From: Chitinophagaceae bacterium UBA2375
Lineage (GTDB): Bacteria; Bacteroidota; Bacteroidia; Chitinophagales; Chitinophagaceae
NCBI GenBank assembly: GCA_002343985.1
Contig: DDTB01000011.1
Location: 1-64,000, forward strand
Length of the DNA stretch: 64,000 bases
Reading direction: 5' to 3'
The notes under the pieces were generated by a model that was not told the DNA's origin, searched no databases, and saw only the letters and a list, made by a program, of their open reading frames with translations. The position numbers and the translations under genes are program-made. Positions within the stretch are counted from its first letter, which is position 1. The number at the start of each line of letters is the position of its first letter. Shown in pieces: positions 8,542 through 16,396 of this stretch.

Positions 8542-10407
8542 TCAGGGCAAGAGTTCGTACACGACAGTTTTATATGAGCCAAGGGTGAAATCCGCAAGGT
8601 CGCCGCGGCGGTCTTCAATCACATCACGGTATTTGCTGAAGCCATGGGTGCGTTCCGTGTATTTTCCCACATTGATTTTCTTTTCTTCTTTTGATGTGTT
8701 CATTACGACCATCACGGTTTGCCCGGCTGTGTACCTGAAATAAGTGTACACGCCATCTTCGGGAAGGTATTGCATGAATTTACCAACGGTAAGGGCTGGG
8801 GAGCCTTTACGGAAATTAGCCAGTGTGGCCAGGTGTTGGAAAATGGCCTGGTCCCTCTGTGTCCTTCCTTGTATGCTGAATTTGTTGATTGAATCGTTTT
8901 TCCATCCACCGGGGAAATCGAGGCGTACATATCCGTCATTTGGACTGGTGAAACCGGTCATGCCAATTTCATTTCCATAGTATAGTTGCGGGATGCCACG
9001 GCAGGTTAGGAGCCATGAAATACCGGAGAGGTATTTATCTAGGTTCTCACCAACAACGGAATAGAACCTTGATATATCGTGGTTGTCGAGGAATATCACG
9101 TTCCTTGTGGGGTCTTCATATACAAAGTCGTAGCTAAGGTTTGTATATAATTTATTTACCCCGTCTGTCCAACCAAAATCTTTGGTCAGCGCGTCTGTAA
9201 TTCCCCAAAGTGTTTGGAAATCAGTTACGGCTTGTAAATTGCTTTTGAATGGGATATTAAATTTGCTCTGGCAGAAATAAGCCTGGTTGATTACACCATG
9301 AACCCAGGTTTCGCCGAACATGGTGATGGCAGGGAATTCATCATACAAAGCCTGGTTGCATCGGTTCATAAATTCCAGGTCGTTATATGCGTAGGTATCA
9401 ATACGCCATCCGTCAATACCAAATTCTTCCACTGTCCACAGTGCATGCTGAATTAAGAAGTTCGCAACAAATGGATTGTGCTGGTTGAGGTCAGGCATTT
9501 GCGGTGTGAACCATCCATCGGCCATCACCTGATAATCTTTTTTGCTGGCGTATGGGTCAAACAACACCTGGTCTTTGTAACTGGTGTTGGTGTAAGTTTC
9601 CCATTGGTGCAGCCAGTCTTTCATTGGCTGGTCCTGCACGGTGTGGTGATACAAGCCTACGTGGTTATATACGGCATCCTGGATAACTTTCATGCCCTTT
9701 TTATGGGCCGCTGTTACCAGCTCGTGATAAGCTTTATCACCGCCCAGCCTCGGGTCTACCTTATAGTGGTTGGTGAACGCATAACCATGTTCGGTGCGGT
9801 TAGGCATATCGTTTTCGAGCACCGGGTTGAGCCAGAGGGTGGTCACTCCCATGTCGAAAAGGTAATCGAGTTTGTTTTGAATCCCCTTTAAATCGCCGCC
9901 ATGCCTGTTGAAAACCGTATCGCGCCTTAGTGTTTGATCACGCATGCCGGGTATTCGGTCGTTGCTTTCATCGCCGTTGCTGAAACGGTCGGGCATGATC
10001 AGGTAGATTAAGTCGCGGCTGTTCACCCCCTGCGCATAGGCGCGACCGTTACCTTCCCTTCTGGGTTTGATTTCAAAATAGAAAGGGTTTACCATTTTTT
10101 TAGAACCCTTTTTCACTTCATGAAAAACCAATGTGCCTGGTTTTGCTGTTGTGCCGATTTCGAGGTCTAAGAAAACATAGTTTGGGCTTTCCGCTTTGTG
10201 TACCTGTACCAGCCTGATGCCATCGTAAGGCATCATCGCCAGGCTGTCGGCCTTACCTATTTCCTTGTGCTGCACCATAATTTGCAGTTTGTTCCACTTC
10301 ATTCCAACCCACCAGTGAGTGGGATAGCATGCGGGCTTGGTTTGCGCGTTGGCAAACAGCACAAAAAATGTAAACAGGCACCCGGCCCAAATTTTTTTGA
10401 TGGTCAT
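8542..10407 (-). CDS. SusA-like cyclomaltodextrinase/neopullulanase (GH13), periplasmic
   Basis: 621 residues. The signal peptide (about 1-21, ending FANAQ) predicts export to the periplasm. Residues about 25-115 match the N-terminal beta domain of cyclomaltodextrinases. The barrel has DAVYNH, GWRIDTYAYND (nucleophile D337), FGETW (acid/base E366) and LDNHD (D444). The last 80 or so residues fit the cyclomaltodextrinase C-terminal domain. This is the organisation of SusA of the Bacteroides starch system, which hydrolyses cyclodextrins, maltooligosaccharides and pullulan pieces after uptake. It starts 6 bases after the MFS gene stop, so the two are tightly coupled. Confidence 0.9.
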   Translation of the reverse strand: MTIKKIWAGCLFTFFVLFANAQTKPACYPTHWWVGMKWNKLQIMVQHKEIGKADSLAMMPYDGIRLVQVHKAESPNYVFLDLEIGTTAKPGTLVFHEVKKGSKKMVNPFYFEIKPRREGNGRAYAQGVNSRDLIYLIMPDRFSNGDESNDRIPGMRDQTLRRDTVFNRHGGDLKGIQNKLDYLFDMGVTTLWLNPVLENDMPNRTEHGYAFTNHYKVDPRLGGDKAYHELVTAAHKKGMKVIQDAVYNHVGLYHHTVQDQPMKDWLHQWETYTNTSYKDQVLFDPYASKKDYQVMADGWFTPQMPDLNQHNPFVANFLIQHALWTVEEFGIDGWRIDTYAYNDLEFMNRCNQALYDEFPAITMFGETWVHGVINQAYFCQSKFNIPFKSNLQAVTDFQTLWGITDALTKDFGWTDGVNKLYTNLSYDFVYEDPTRNVIFLDNHDISRFYSVVGENLDKYLSGISWLLTCRGIPQLYYGNEIGMTGFTSPNDGYVRLDFPGGWKNDSINKFSIQGRTQRDQAIFQHLATLANFRKGSPALTVGKFMQYLPEDGVYTYFRYTAGQTVMVVMNTSKEEKKINVGKYTERTHGFSKYRDVIEDRRGDLADFTLGSYKTVVYELLP

Positions 10408-10413
10408 ATCTGA

Positions 10414-12003
10414 TTATTTTTTGTCTTCGTCTTTTACAATTAATGTCAGCAGGCCCGCGAGTATCATCGAAACTCCGCCAAGTGCAACTGTGTTGAGGGT
10501 ATTGGCATGAAACAGGTTCATGGTGAAAAAGCCAAGGATACTGGCCGCTACAATTTGCGGTATCACAATGAAGAAATTAAACACACCCATATAATATCCC
10601 ATTTTATGGGCAGGCAGCGCGTTCGACAACATGGCATATGGCATGGAAAGGATGCTTGCCCAGGCAATGCCAACCATGGCCATCGAAACCGCGATCAGGG
10701 TTGGGTTTTCTATGAAATAAATAGACAACAATCCAAGTCCGCCAATGATCAGGCAAATCATATGCGTGATTTTCCGGTTTGTGCGGTAAGCGATGAGTGG
10801 AATGAGGAACGCGAATAATGCGGCAACGCCGTTTCGTACGGATGAACATACATTTAACCAATCGGCGCCATCATTATATTCCTGCCTTACCCTTTCCAGT
10901 TCTATTTTATCGGCCGCGGTAACCTGCGTGTTGAGGCTGTCTGAGAAATAATTCGCGAGGTTGACGGAAATGGCAACTGGGTTTTTATCAGACCTGTATT
11001 TCCTGATCTCTTCGATATCTTTTTTCAACGATTCGAGGTTTTTCTTTTTATCGGCGTCTTTGATATTCTCTTCTTTCATCACATCATTGCCAACGGCCAC
11101 GGCCATTTTCTCCACCAGGGATTGGTCAACCTTCATATTGTATTTGTTGGCGGTAACGGCATTGGTGGTATAAATCCACATGGCGAATAAGGAAAACCAG
11201 GTGAAGAATTGCACGATAGCGAGCTGGCGCATGGTTTTTGGCATGCGGAATATGCCGCCAAATGTTTCGTTGAGCGCGTCTTTAAAAGTGGTTTCCTTTT
11301 TTTCTTTTTTGAATTTCTCCAGGTCTTCAGGAGGAAATTCTTTGGTGGTAAATACTGTGTATAACACTGAAACCAGGAAAGCGATGCCACCCAGGTAAAA
11401 TGACCATTTGACCGAATCGGGGATTTGTCCGGCGGGAGCGGTATTGCTCACATTGAACCAATTGGTAAAGATCCAGGGCAGGAGCGCGGCGATAACGGAT
11501 CCGATGCCGATGAAGAAACTTTGCATAGCGAAACCGGAAGTGCGCTGATCGGGTGGGAGTTTATCACCAACGAAAGCGCGGAAGGGTTCCATGGAGATAT
11601 TGATGGAAGCATCAAGGATCCAGAGCATACCTCCGGCCATCCAAAGCGCGGATGAATTGGGCATGATGAACAAGGCGATGGTTGCAAGCACGGCACCTAT
11701 AAAAAAATATGGCCTGCGGCGCCCCCACCAGGGATGCCAGGTGCGGTCGCTCAAATACCCAATGATGGGTTGCACCAGCAAACCGGTTAGTGGCGCGGCA
11801 ATCCAGAGAATGGGTATTTCATCTTTATTGGCGCCCAATGTTTCAAAAATGCGGCTCACATTGGAGTTCTGCAATTCAAAGCCGAACTGGATGCCAAAGA
11901 AGCCAAAACTCATGTTGAATATCTGCCAGAAACTAAGCCTGGGCTTTTCGGAAGACAGTGTGGGTTGTTTTTCTCCTGCCGGATGATGTGTTTGCATAAG
12001 CAA
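10414..12003 (-). CDS. MFS sugar transporter, SLC45/GPH-like, with a long periplasmic loop
   Basis: 529 residues with about 12 membrane segments. The loop 2-3 signature GYLSDRTWHPWWGRRRP (82-98) is typical of SLC45/sucrose-maltose type cation symporters. In Bacteroidota starch loci such proteins are thought to carry maltose or short maltodextrins across the inner membrane. Between TM7 (about 262-283) and TM8 (about 391-408) there is a hydrophilic stretch of roughly 100 residues, highly charged at 308-345. By MFS topology it faces the periplasm. The start could also be the ATG at 11997. It is the first gene of the minus-strand operon, with a palindrome 26 bases upstream. Confidence 0.88.
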   Translation of the reverse strand: MLMQTHHPAGEKQPTLSSEKPRLSFWQIFNMSFGFFGIQFGFELQNSNVSRIFETLGANKDEIPILWIAAPLTGLLVQPIIGYLSDRTWHPWWGRRRPYFFIGAVLATIALFIMPNSSALWMAGGMLWILDASINISMEPFRAFVGDKLPPDQRTSGFAMQSFFIGIGSVIAALLPWIFTNWFNVSNTAPAGQIPDSVKWSFYLGGIAFLVSVLYTVFTTKEFPPEDLEKFKKEKKETTFKDALNETFGGIFRMPKTMRQLAIVQFFTWFSLFAMWIYTTNAVTANKYNMKVDQSLVEKMAVAVGNDVMKEENIKDADKKKNLESLKKDIEEIRKYRSDKNPVAISVNLANYFSDSLNTQVTAADKIELERVRQEYNDGADWLNVCSSVRNGVAALFAFLIPLIAYRTNRKITHMICLIIGGLGLLSIYFIENPTLIAVSMAMVGIAWASILSMPYAMLSNALPAHKMGYYMGVFNFFIVIPQIVAASILGFFTMNLFHANTLNTVALGGVSMILAGLLTLIVKDEDKK

Positions 12004-12028
12004 TCGTTGGTGGTCAAAATTGTCTATT

Positions 12029-12043
12029 GTGTAAAAAATACAC
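12029..12043. promoter_or_regulatory. Candidate maltodextrin-regulon operator before the MFS operon
   Basis: GTGTAAAAAATACAC is a perfect 5-bp dyad with a 5-base spacer. Read on the minus strand it is 13/15 identical to the palindrome at 12209-12223, which sits before the divergent amylase. On the minus strand it contains TATTTTTT, one mismatch from the Bacteroidota -7 consensus, so a bound protein would cover the promoter of the transporter operon. Operator function is inferred. Confidence 0.6.
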
Positions 12044-12155
12044 GTCGTTAAAAATACAATAAATATACACCCGGCAAATTTTTTTCCTTTCAGACTCAGA
12101 AAAAGTTTTGATTATGAGTGATTTAGGTAAAATGTCCGAAAATCTGTAGAAGCAA

Positions 12156-12181
12156 AACCCGGAAAATATGGGTTCCGGGTT
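12156..12181. repeat. Inverted repeat in the divergent MFS/amylase promoter region
   Basis: AACCCGGA-N10-TCCGGGTT is a perfect 8-bp dyad upstream of the amylase promoter. It differs from the GTGT/ACAC palindromes and could be the site of a second regulator. A terminator role is unlikely because both flanking genes point away from it. Confidence 0.45.
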
Positions 12182-12191
12182 ATCATGATTT

Positions 12192-12221
12192 TTGTGGAAT
12201 GGTTAAATGTGTTTATTTTAC
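12192..12221 (+). promoter_or_regulatory. Probable promoter of the T9SS amylase gene
   Basis: A -33-like TTG (12192-12194) is separated by 19 bases from TATTTTAC (12214-12221), a two-mismatch version of TAnnTTTG. Transcription would begin near 12228, about 12 bases before the ATG at 12240. The -7 element lies inside the palindrome at 12209-12223. Confidence 0.45.
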
Positions 12222-12223
12222 AC
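12209..12223. promoter_or_regulatory. Candidate maltodextrin-regulon operator before the amylase
   Basis: GTGTTTATTTTACAC has GTGT/ACAC arms around 7 bases. It is the partner of the palindrome at 12029-12043, one copy in front of each divergent gene, both overlapping the likely -7 region. The right half TTACAC also recurs before susC. Confidence 0.6.
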
Positions 12224-12239
12224 GATAAAATTGCTTGCA

Positions 12240-15200
12240 ATGAAAAGAATCTTACTCTTTTTGTGGATCATGTCTGCCGCCATTTCCGGACACACACAAC
12301 TATTGTCGTGGACTCCGGCTTTCCCGGTACAAACATCCACCATCTCCATCACCATGGACCCAACAAAGGGCAACCGTGGCCTGAATGGGTACACCCCGGT
12401 AACCGATGTATATGTACATATCGGTGTTATCACCAACCTGAGTACATCCATCACAAACTGGCGTTATGTAAAGTTTAATCAAAACTTCAATACGCCTAAT
12501 GCTTTATTGCAGGCTTCCTACAATGCAGGCACAAACAGGTGGACGTTTAACATTACACAGAATCTGCGCACATATTTCGGGATTACCAATCCTTCTGAAA
12601 ATATTGAAAAGATCGCGATCCTGTTCCGCAATGGTGCCGGTACCGCAGTACAGCGCAATACTGACGGTAGCGACATGTATATCCCCATTTATCCTGTCGG
12701 GCTTGCCACACGCCTGAGTGTGCCATTCAAGCAGCCTACTTATATTCCGCAGCCAGAGCCTATTTCCCTGGCAGTGGGGAATACCATTCCATTTACGGGT
12801 ATTTCAAACGACCTGGCCGATCTTCGTCTATACTACAACGGTAGTGTAGTGCAAACAGCGCTCAATGCGTCAACTGTTTCCGCATCCCCCACAATTTCAG
12901 TCGCGGGAACCCAAACCCTGGTTGTTGAAGCGAACGACGGTTCAGAAATCAAAAAAGATACCATTAAGTTCTTTGTGCCCGGCGCAAACAACATACAGGC
13001 ATTGCCTGCAGGAGTGCGCGATGGCATCAATTACGAAGCCAATAATACAGCAGCCACTTTTGTATTATTCGCGCCCAACAAGAACAGGGTGACAATAATT
13101 GGCGATTTGCCCGGATCAAACTGGACGGAGCAATTGCAGTACCAGATGAATAAAACCCCTGATGGTAATTATTACTGGTTAAGGGTAACCGGACTTACGC
13201 CGGGTACTGAGTATTCATTCCAATATATAGTGGATGGCAGCATCAGGATCGCGGATCCATATTGCGAAAAAATCCTGGATCCCTGGAACGACAGCTTTAT
13301 CCCTTCAGCAGTTTATCCCAACCTGAAACCATATCCAACAGGTTTAACAAATGGCATTGTAGGAATTGTGCAAACCGCGTCCCCGGCATATAACTGGCAA
13401 ACGACCAATTATACCAGGCCCGACAAACGCAATTTGATGATCTACGAACTGCTGCACCGTGATTTTCTCGCAACACCAAACTGGACGACACTCAGGGATA
13501 CATTAACATACCTGAAGCGTCTCGGCATTACGGCCATCAAACTCATGCCTTTCAATGAATTTGAGGGAAACATCAGTTGGGGTTACAATCCGGATTTTTA
13601 TTTTGCTCCGGATAAATATTATGGAACAAAGAACAACCTCAAGCAGTTCATTGATATTTGCCATGCCAATGGCATCGCGGTTATTATGGATATCGCATTG
13701 AACCATTCCTTTGGGTTATCGCCCATGGTTCAGCTTTATTGGGATGCGGTCAACAACAGGCCGGCAGCCAACAACCCCTGGTATAACCCGGTTGCCCGCC
13801 ATGCGTTCAATGTGGGTTTCGACTTTAACCATGAAAGTTTATCAACCCGGTATTTCTTCAGCCGGGTGGTGGAGCACTGGTTGACGGAATATAAGCTTGA
13901 TGGATTCCGTTTTGATTTGTCAAAAGGATTTACGCAAAACAATACCTGCGATGTAAACGGCGCCAATTGCAATGTTGGCGCATGGAGCAGTTACGACCAA
14001 AGCCGGATCAATATCTGGAACAGGTACTACGATACTCTTCAACTGAAATCTCCCGGTTCTTACGCTATCCTAGAGCATTTTGCCAACAATGATGAGGAAA
14101 ATGTATTGCAAAACAGGGGATTCATGTTCTGGGGCAATTTGAATACCAGTTTTTCGCAAGCGGCGATGGGGTATACCACCGATTGGGATTTCAAATGGGG
14201 CATCCACAATGAGCGTGGTTGGGCAAACCCGCACCTGATCACATACGCGGAGAGCCATGATGAAGAACGTGTCATGACCAAGATGCTGCAATTTGGAAAC
14301 AATAACCCTGGCGTTTATAATACCAGGATATTGGATACGGCCCTGCAACGGATGGAGTTAATTTCCGCATTCATGCTGACCATCCCCGGCCCGAAAATGA
14401 TATGGCAGTTTGGTGAACTGGGATACGATTTCTCCATCAACTATTGCCAGAACGGAACCATAAACAGCAATTGCAGAACGGATCCCAAACCAATTCGCTG
14501 GGATTATTACAATGTACCTGACCGCCGGAAATTATATGATGTGAACAGGGCTTTGTTACAGTTGCGCAAGAACCCGGTTTACTCGCCATTGTTTGTATCA
14601 AATGCTGTTCAATATAACCTGAGTGGAAACGTAAAATGGTTGAAAATCAGCCAGGGTATTACAGGTATTTTGGTTATCGGGAATTTTGATGTAGCCACGC
14701 AAACGGGTTCTGTCAGTTTCCCATTTGGCGGAACCTGGTACAACTACATGAACCCGGGCCAGACATTTAACGCAACAGGCGGGTCTCAATCCTTTACATT
14801 GGCGCCCGGTGAGTACCGCGTCTACCTGAGCAGTTTTGTAGTGGTTCCGGTTGACATCCTGAGTTTTACTGGCCAGCATAATGGCAACAGTAATTTGCTT
14901 AAGTGGACGGTAGCCAACGAACAGAACCTTGAGTACTATGAGTTGCAGCGCAGCTTGAATGGCGTAGACTTTGTATCTGTTGGTGATGTAACGGCAACGG
15001 GTAGCAGCAGTTATGGTTACAATGACCCTGTGGCCAATGTCCCTTCGCCGGTTTATTACTATCGCTTGCGTATGGTCGACCGTGACGGTAATTTCAAACT
15101 TAGTGAGATTGTTAAGATCAATGCGGGCAGGACGGCATGGTTCGCGGAAGCTAACCCAAATCCTTTCGGTAACAGGCTGAACATCCGGATTCAATCGCCT

Positions 15201-15392
15201 GAGCAAACAAATGCTCGCGTACTTGTTACCGACATGAGCGGCCGCCAGGTATTGCAACGCCAGGTTAGTTTGATCAATGGTGTGAACATGGTAAGTTTGC
15301 CCGAGGCGGCTGTGCTGGAAAGCGGGCTGTATAATGTTACCATTATCACAGCTTCGGATAGGTATAGCATCAGGGCCGTAAAGGTGAAATAA
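12240..15392 (+). CDS. Secreted multidomain alpha-amylase (GH13) with T9SS sorting domain
   Basis: 1050 residues, starting at the ATG that gives signal peptide MKRILLFLWIMSAAISGHTQ. An N-terminal beta domain (about 25-160) is followed by a second, Ig-like one, then a CBM48-like domain (about 265-370). The GH13 barrel carries MDIALNH, GFRFDLSKG (nucleophile D559), ILEHFA (acid/base E612) and ESHDEE (D674); region IV has Ser where Asn is common. After a beta domain the last 80 or so residues (NPNPFGNRL ... RAVKVK) form a type A T9SS sorting domain, so it is expected on the cell surface or outside, doing the job of SusG. It is divergent from the MFS operon. Confidence 0.9.
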   Translation: MKRILLFLWIMSAAISGHTQLLSWTPAFPVQTSTISITMDPTKGNRGLNGYTPVTDVYVHIGVITNLSTSITNWRYVKFNQNFNTPNALLQASYNAGTNRWTFNITQNLRTYFGITNPSENIEKIAILFRNGAGTAVQRNTDGSDMYIPIYPVGLATRLSVPFKQPTYIPQPEPISLAVGNTIPFTGISNDLADLRLYYNGSVVQTALNASTVSASPTISVAGTQTLVVEANDGSEIKKDTIKFFVPGANNIQALPAGVRDGINYEANNTAATFVLFAPNKNRVTIIGDLPGSNWTEQLQYQMNKTPDGNYYWLRVTGLTPGTEYSFQYIVDGSIRIADPYCEKILDPWNDSFIPSAVYPNLKPYPTGLTNGIVGIVQTASPAYNWQTTNYTRPDKRNLMIYELLHRDFLATPNWTTLRDTLTYLKRLGITAIKLMPFNEFEGNISWGYNPDFYFAPDKYYGTKNNLKQFIDICHANGIAVIMDIALNHSFGLSPMVQLYWDAVNNRPAANNPWYNPVARHAFNVGFDFNHESLSTRYFFSRVVEHWLTEYKLDGFRFDLSKGFTQNNTCDVNGANCNVGAWSSYDQSRINIWNRYYDTLQLKSPGSYAILEHFANNDEENVLQNRGFMFWGNLNTSFSQAAMGYTTDWDFKWGIHNERGWANPHLITYAESHDEERVMTKMLQFGNNNPGVYNTRILDTALQRMELISAFMLTIPGPKMIWQFGELGYDFSINYCQNGTINSNCRTDPKPIRWDYYNVPDRRKLYDVNRALLQLRKNPVYSPLFVSNAVQYNLSGNVKWLKISQGITGILVIGNFDVATQTGSVSFPFGGTWYNYMNPGQTFNATGGSQSFTLAPGEYRVYLSSFVVVPVDILSFTGQHNGNSNLLKWTVANEQNLEYYELQRSLNGVDFVSVGDVTATGSSSYGYNDPVANVPSPVYYYRLRMVDRDGNFKLSEIVKINAGRTAWFAEANPNPFGNRLNIRIQSPEQTNARVLVTDMSGRQVLQRQVSLINGVNMVSLPEAAVLESGLYNVTIITASDRYSIRAVKVK

Positions 15393-15423
15393 GAGATTTG
15401 TCTTTAACCCAACATAAAACAGG

Positions 15424-15437
15424 AGCGGATTTCCGCT
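15424..15437. repeat. Short dyad between amylase and regulator genes
   Basis: AGCGGATTTCCGCT is a 6-bp dyad with a 2-base centre in the 58-base gap before the Nudix-type gene. A hairpin loop of 2 bases is tight and there is no T-run, so it is more likely a protein site or chance than a terminator. Confidence 0.25.
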
Positions 15438-15450
15438 TCCCTAACACGCT

Positions 15451-16194
15451 ATGTCTGTAAAACAAAAACCGGATGGCATACCAACAGCCAAATCGCTGAA
15501 GGCCATTCAAACAGAAGTAGAGAGCAGTAACCGGATTGCGTTGAGTGTGGATTGCGTGATATTTGGTTTTGATGAAAACAAACTCAAAGTATTGCTCATC
15601 CGGTCTGACATGAAGACGTACCAGGACAAGTGGTCATTATTGGGCGACCTGGTGCGCCCCGACGAAGACCTGGATGCTTCGGCATACAGGATTTTGAAAC
15701 AACGTACCGGATTAAGCGATCTGTACCTTGAGCAGGTCCAGGCCTTTGGCAAGGTTAACAGGCATCCCGCGGGCAGGGTAGTAACGGTTGCATACTATTC
15801 CCTGATCAATGTGCAGCATCATAAGCTGAAAATACTCGACAATGAACTGCACTGGCATGATGTTGACAGCGTTAAGGACCTCGCATTTGACCACCAGGAA
15901 ATATTTAATACCTGTTACAGCAGGCTACAGAAAAGGGTACAGGAGCACCCCGCGGGCTTTAGCTTACTTCCCAATAAATTCTCACTCAGGGAATTACAGA
16001 ATTTATATGAAGCGATTTTGGGTGTGAAACTTGACCGGCGGAATTTCCGAAAGAAGTTCTTTGCCATGGATTTCCTGATTGATTTGGGGGAAATCGAGGT
16101 GAACGTACCGCACCGACCTGGAAAACTCTATAAATTCAATTACAACAAATACGAAAAAAGGGGCAAAAAATGGGTCGGTATTGACTTTTTATAG
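15451..16194 (+). CDS. Nudix-domain transcriptional regulator (NrtR/AraR-like), catalytically dead Nudix box
   Basis: 247 residues. Residues about 30-165 form a Nudix fold and the C-terminal part (about 170-247, including RELQNLYEAILG, RNFRKKFF and a short wing) a winged helix-turn-helix, the layout of NrtR-type regulators. The Nudix box is degenerate: R80 and E72 remain, but the three metal-binding glutamates of the RExxEE core are I81, Q84 and R85, and the box glycine is D66. It should therefore bind a ligand rather than hydrolyse nucleotides. It sits between the amylase and susC, and no SusR or LacI-type gene is present in the locus, so it is the best candidate regulator of it. Ligand and target are not known from sequence. 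Confidence 0.82.
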   Translation: MSVKQKPDGIPTAKSLKAIQTEVESSNRIALSVDCVIFGFDENKLKVLLIRSDMKTYQDKWSLLGDLVRPDEDLDASAYRILKQRTGLSDLYLEQVQAFGKVNRHPAGRVVTVAYYSLINVQHHKLKILDNELHWHDVDSVKDLAFDHQEIFNTCYSRLQKRVQEHPAGFSLLPNKFSLRELQNLYEAILGVKLDRRNFRKKFFAMDFLIDLGEIEVNVPHRPGKLYKFNYNKYEKRGKKWVGIDFL

Positions 16195-16208
16195 CTAACA
16201 TAAATTAT

Positions 16209-16237
16209 TCACCCGTGCAGCGATGCCGGGTGATTTT
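16209..16237 (+). terminator. Probable terminator after the Nudix regulator
   Basis: TCACCCG and CGGGTGA (16209-16215 / 16227-16233) form a 7-bp stem with a further GCA/TGC inner stem, followed by TTTT. It separates the regulator transcript from the susC promoter. Confidence 0.55.
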
Positions 16238-16344
16238 CTGTCTTAGCCGGATCCCACATGTTCATGAATCCCTCTGAAAGCTGTCGAAAATCAGCAAAAA
16301 ATGGTATTAACAAAAGTTTAATATTCAAAGATTTGAAGTACTTT

Positions 16345-16359
16345 GCGTAATAATTACAC
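16345..16359. promoter_or_regulatory. Candidate maltodextrin-regulon operator before susC
   Basis: GCGTAATAATTACAC keeps the consensus GTGTAA-N3-TTACAC at 11 of 12 arm positions, with C for T at position 2. It lies 37 bases before the susC ATG and just downstream of TACTTTG (16339-16345), a near -7 element, so it would cover the start of transcription. Confidence 0.5.
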
Positions 16360-16396
16360 AATTAAACCTGGCTTTCTTACTTACAATGTAAAATTT

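Noticed and set aside
14598..15257. 219-codon open frame on the minus strand inside the amylase gene
   Set aside because: No motif, no signal, wholly inside a well-supported GH13/T9SS gene; a shadow frame.
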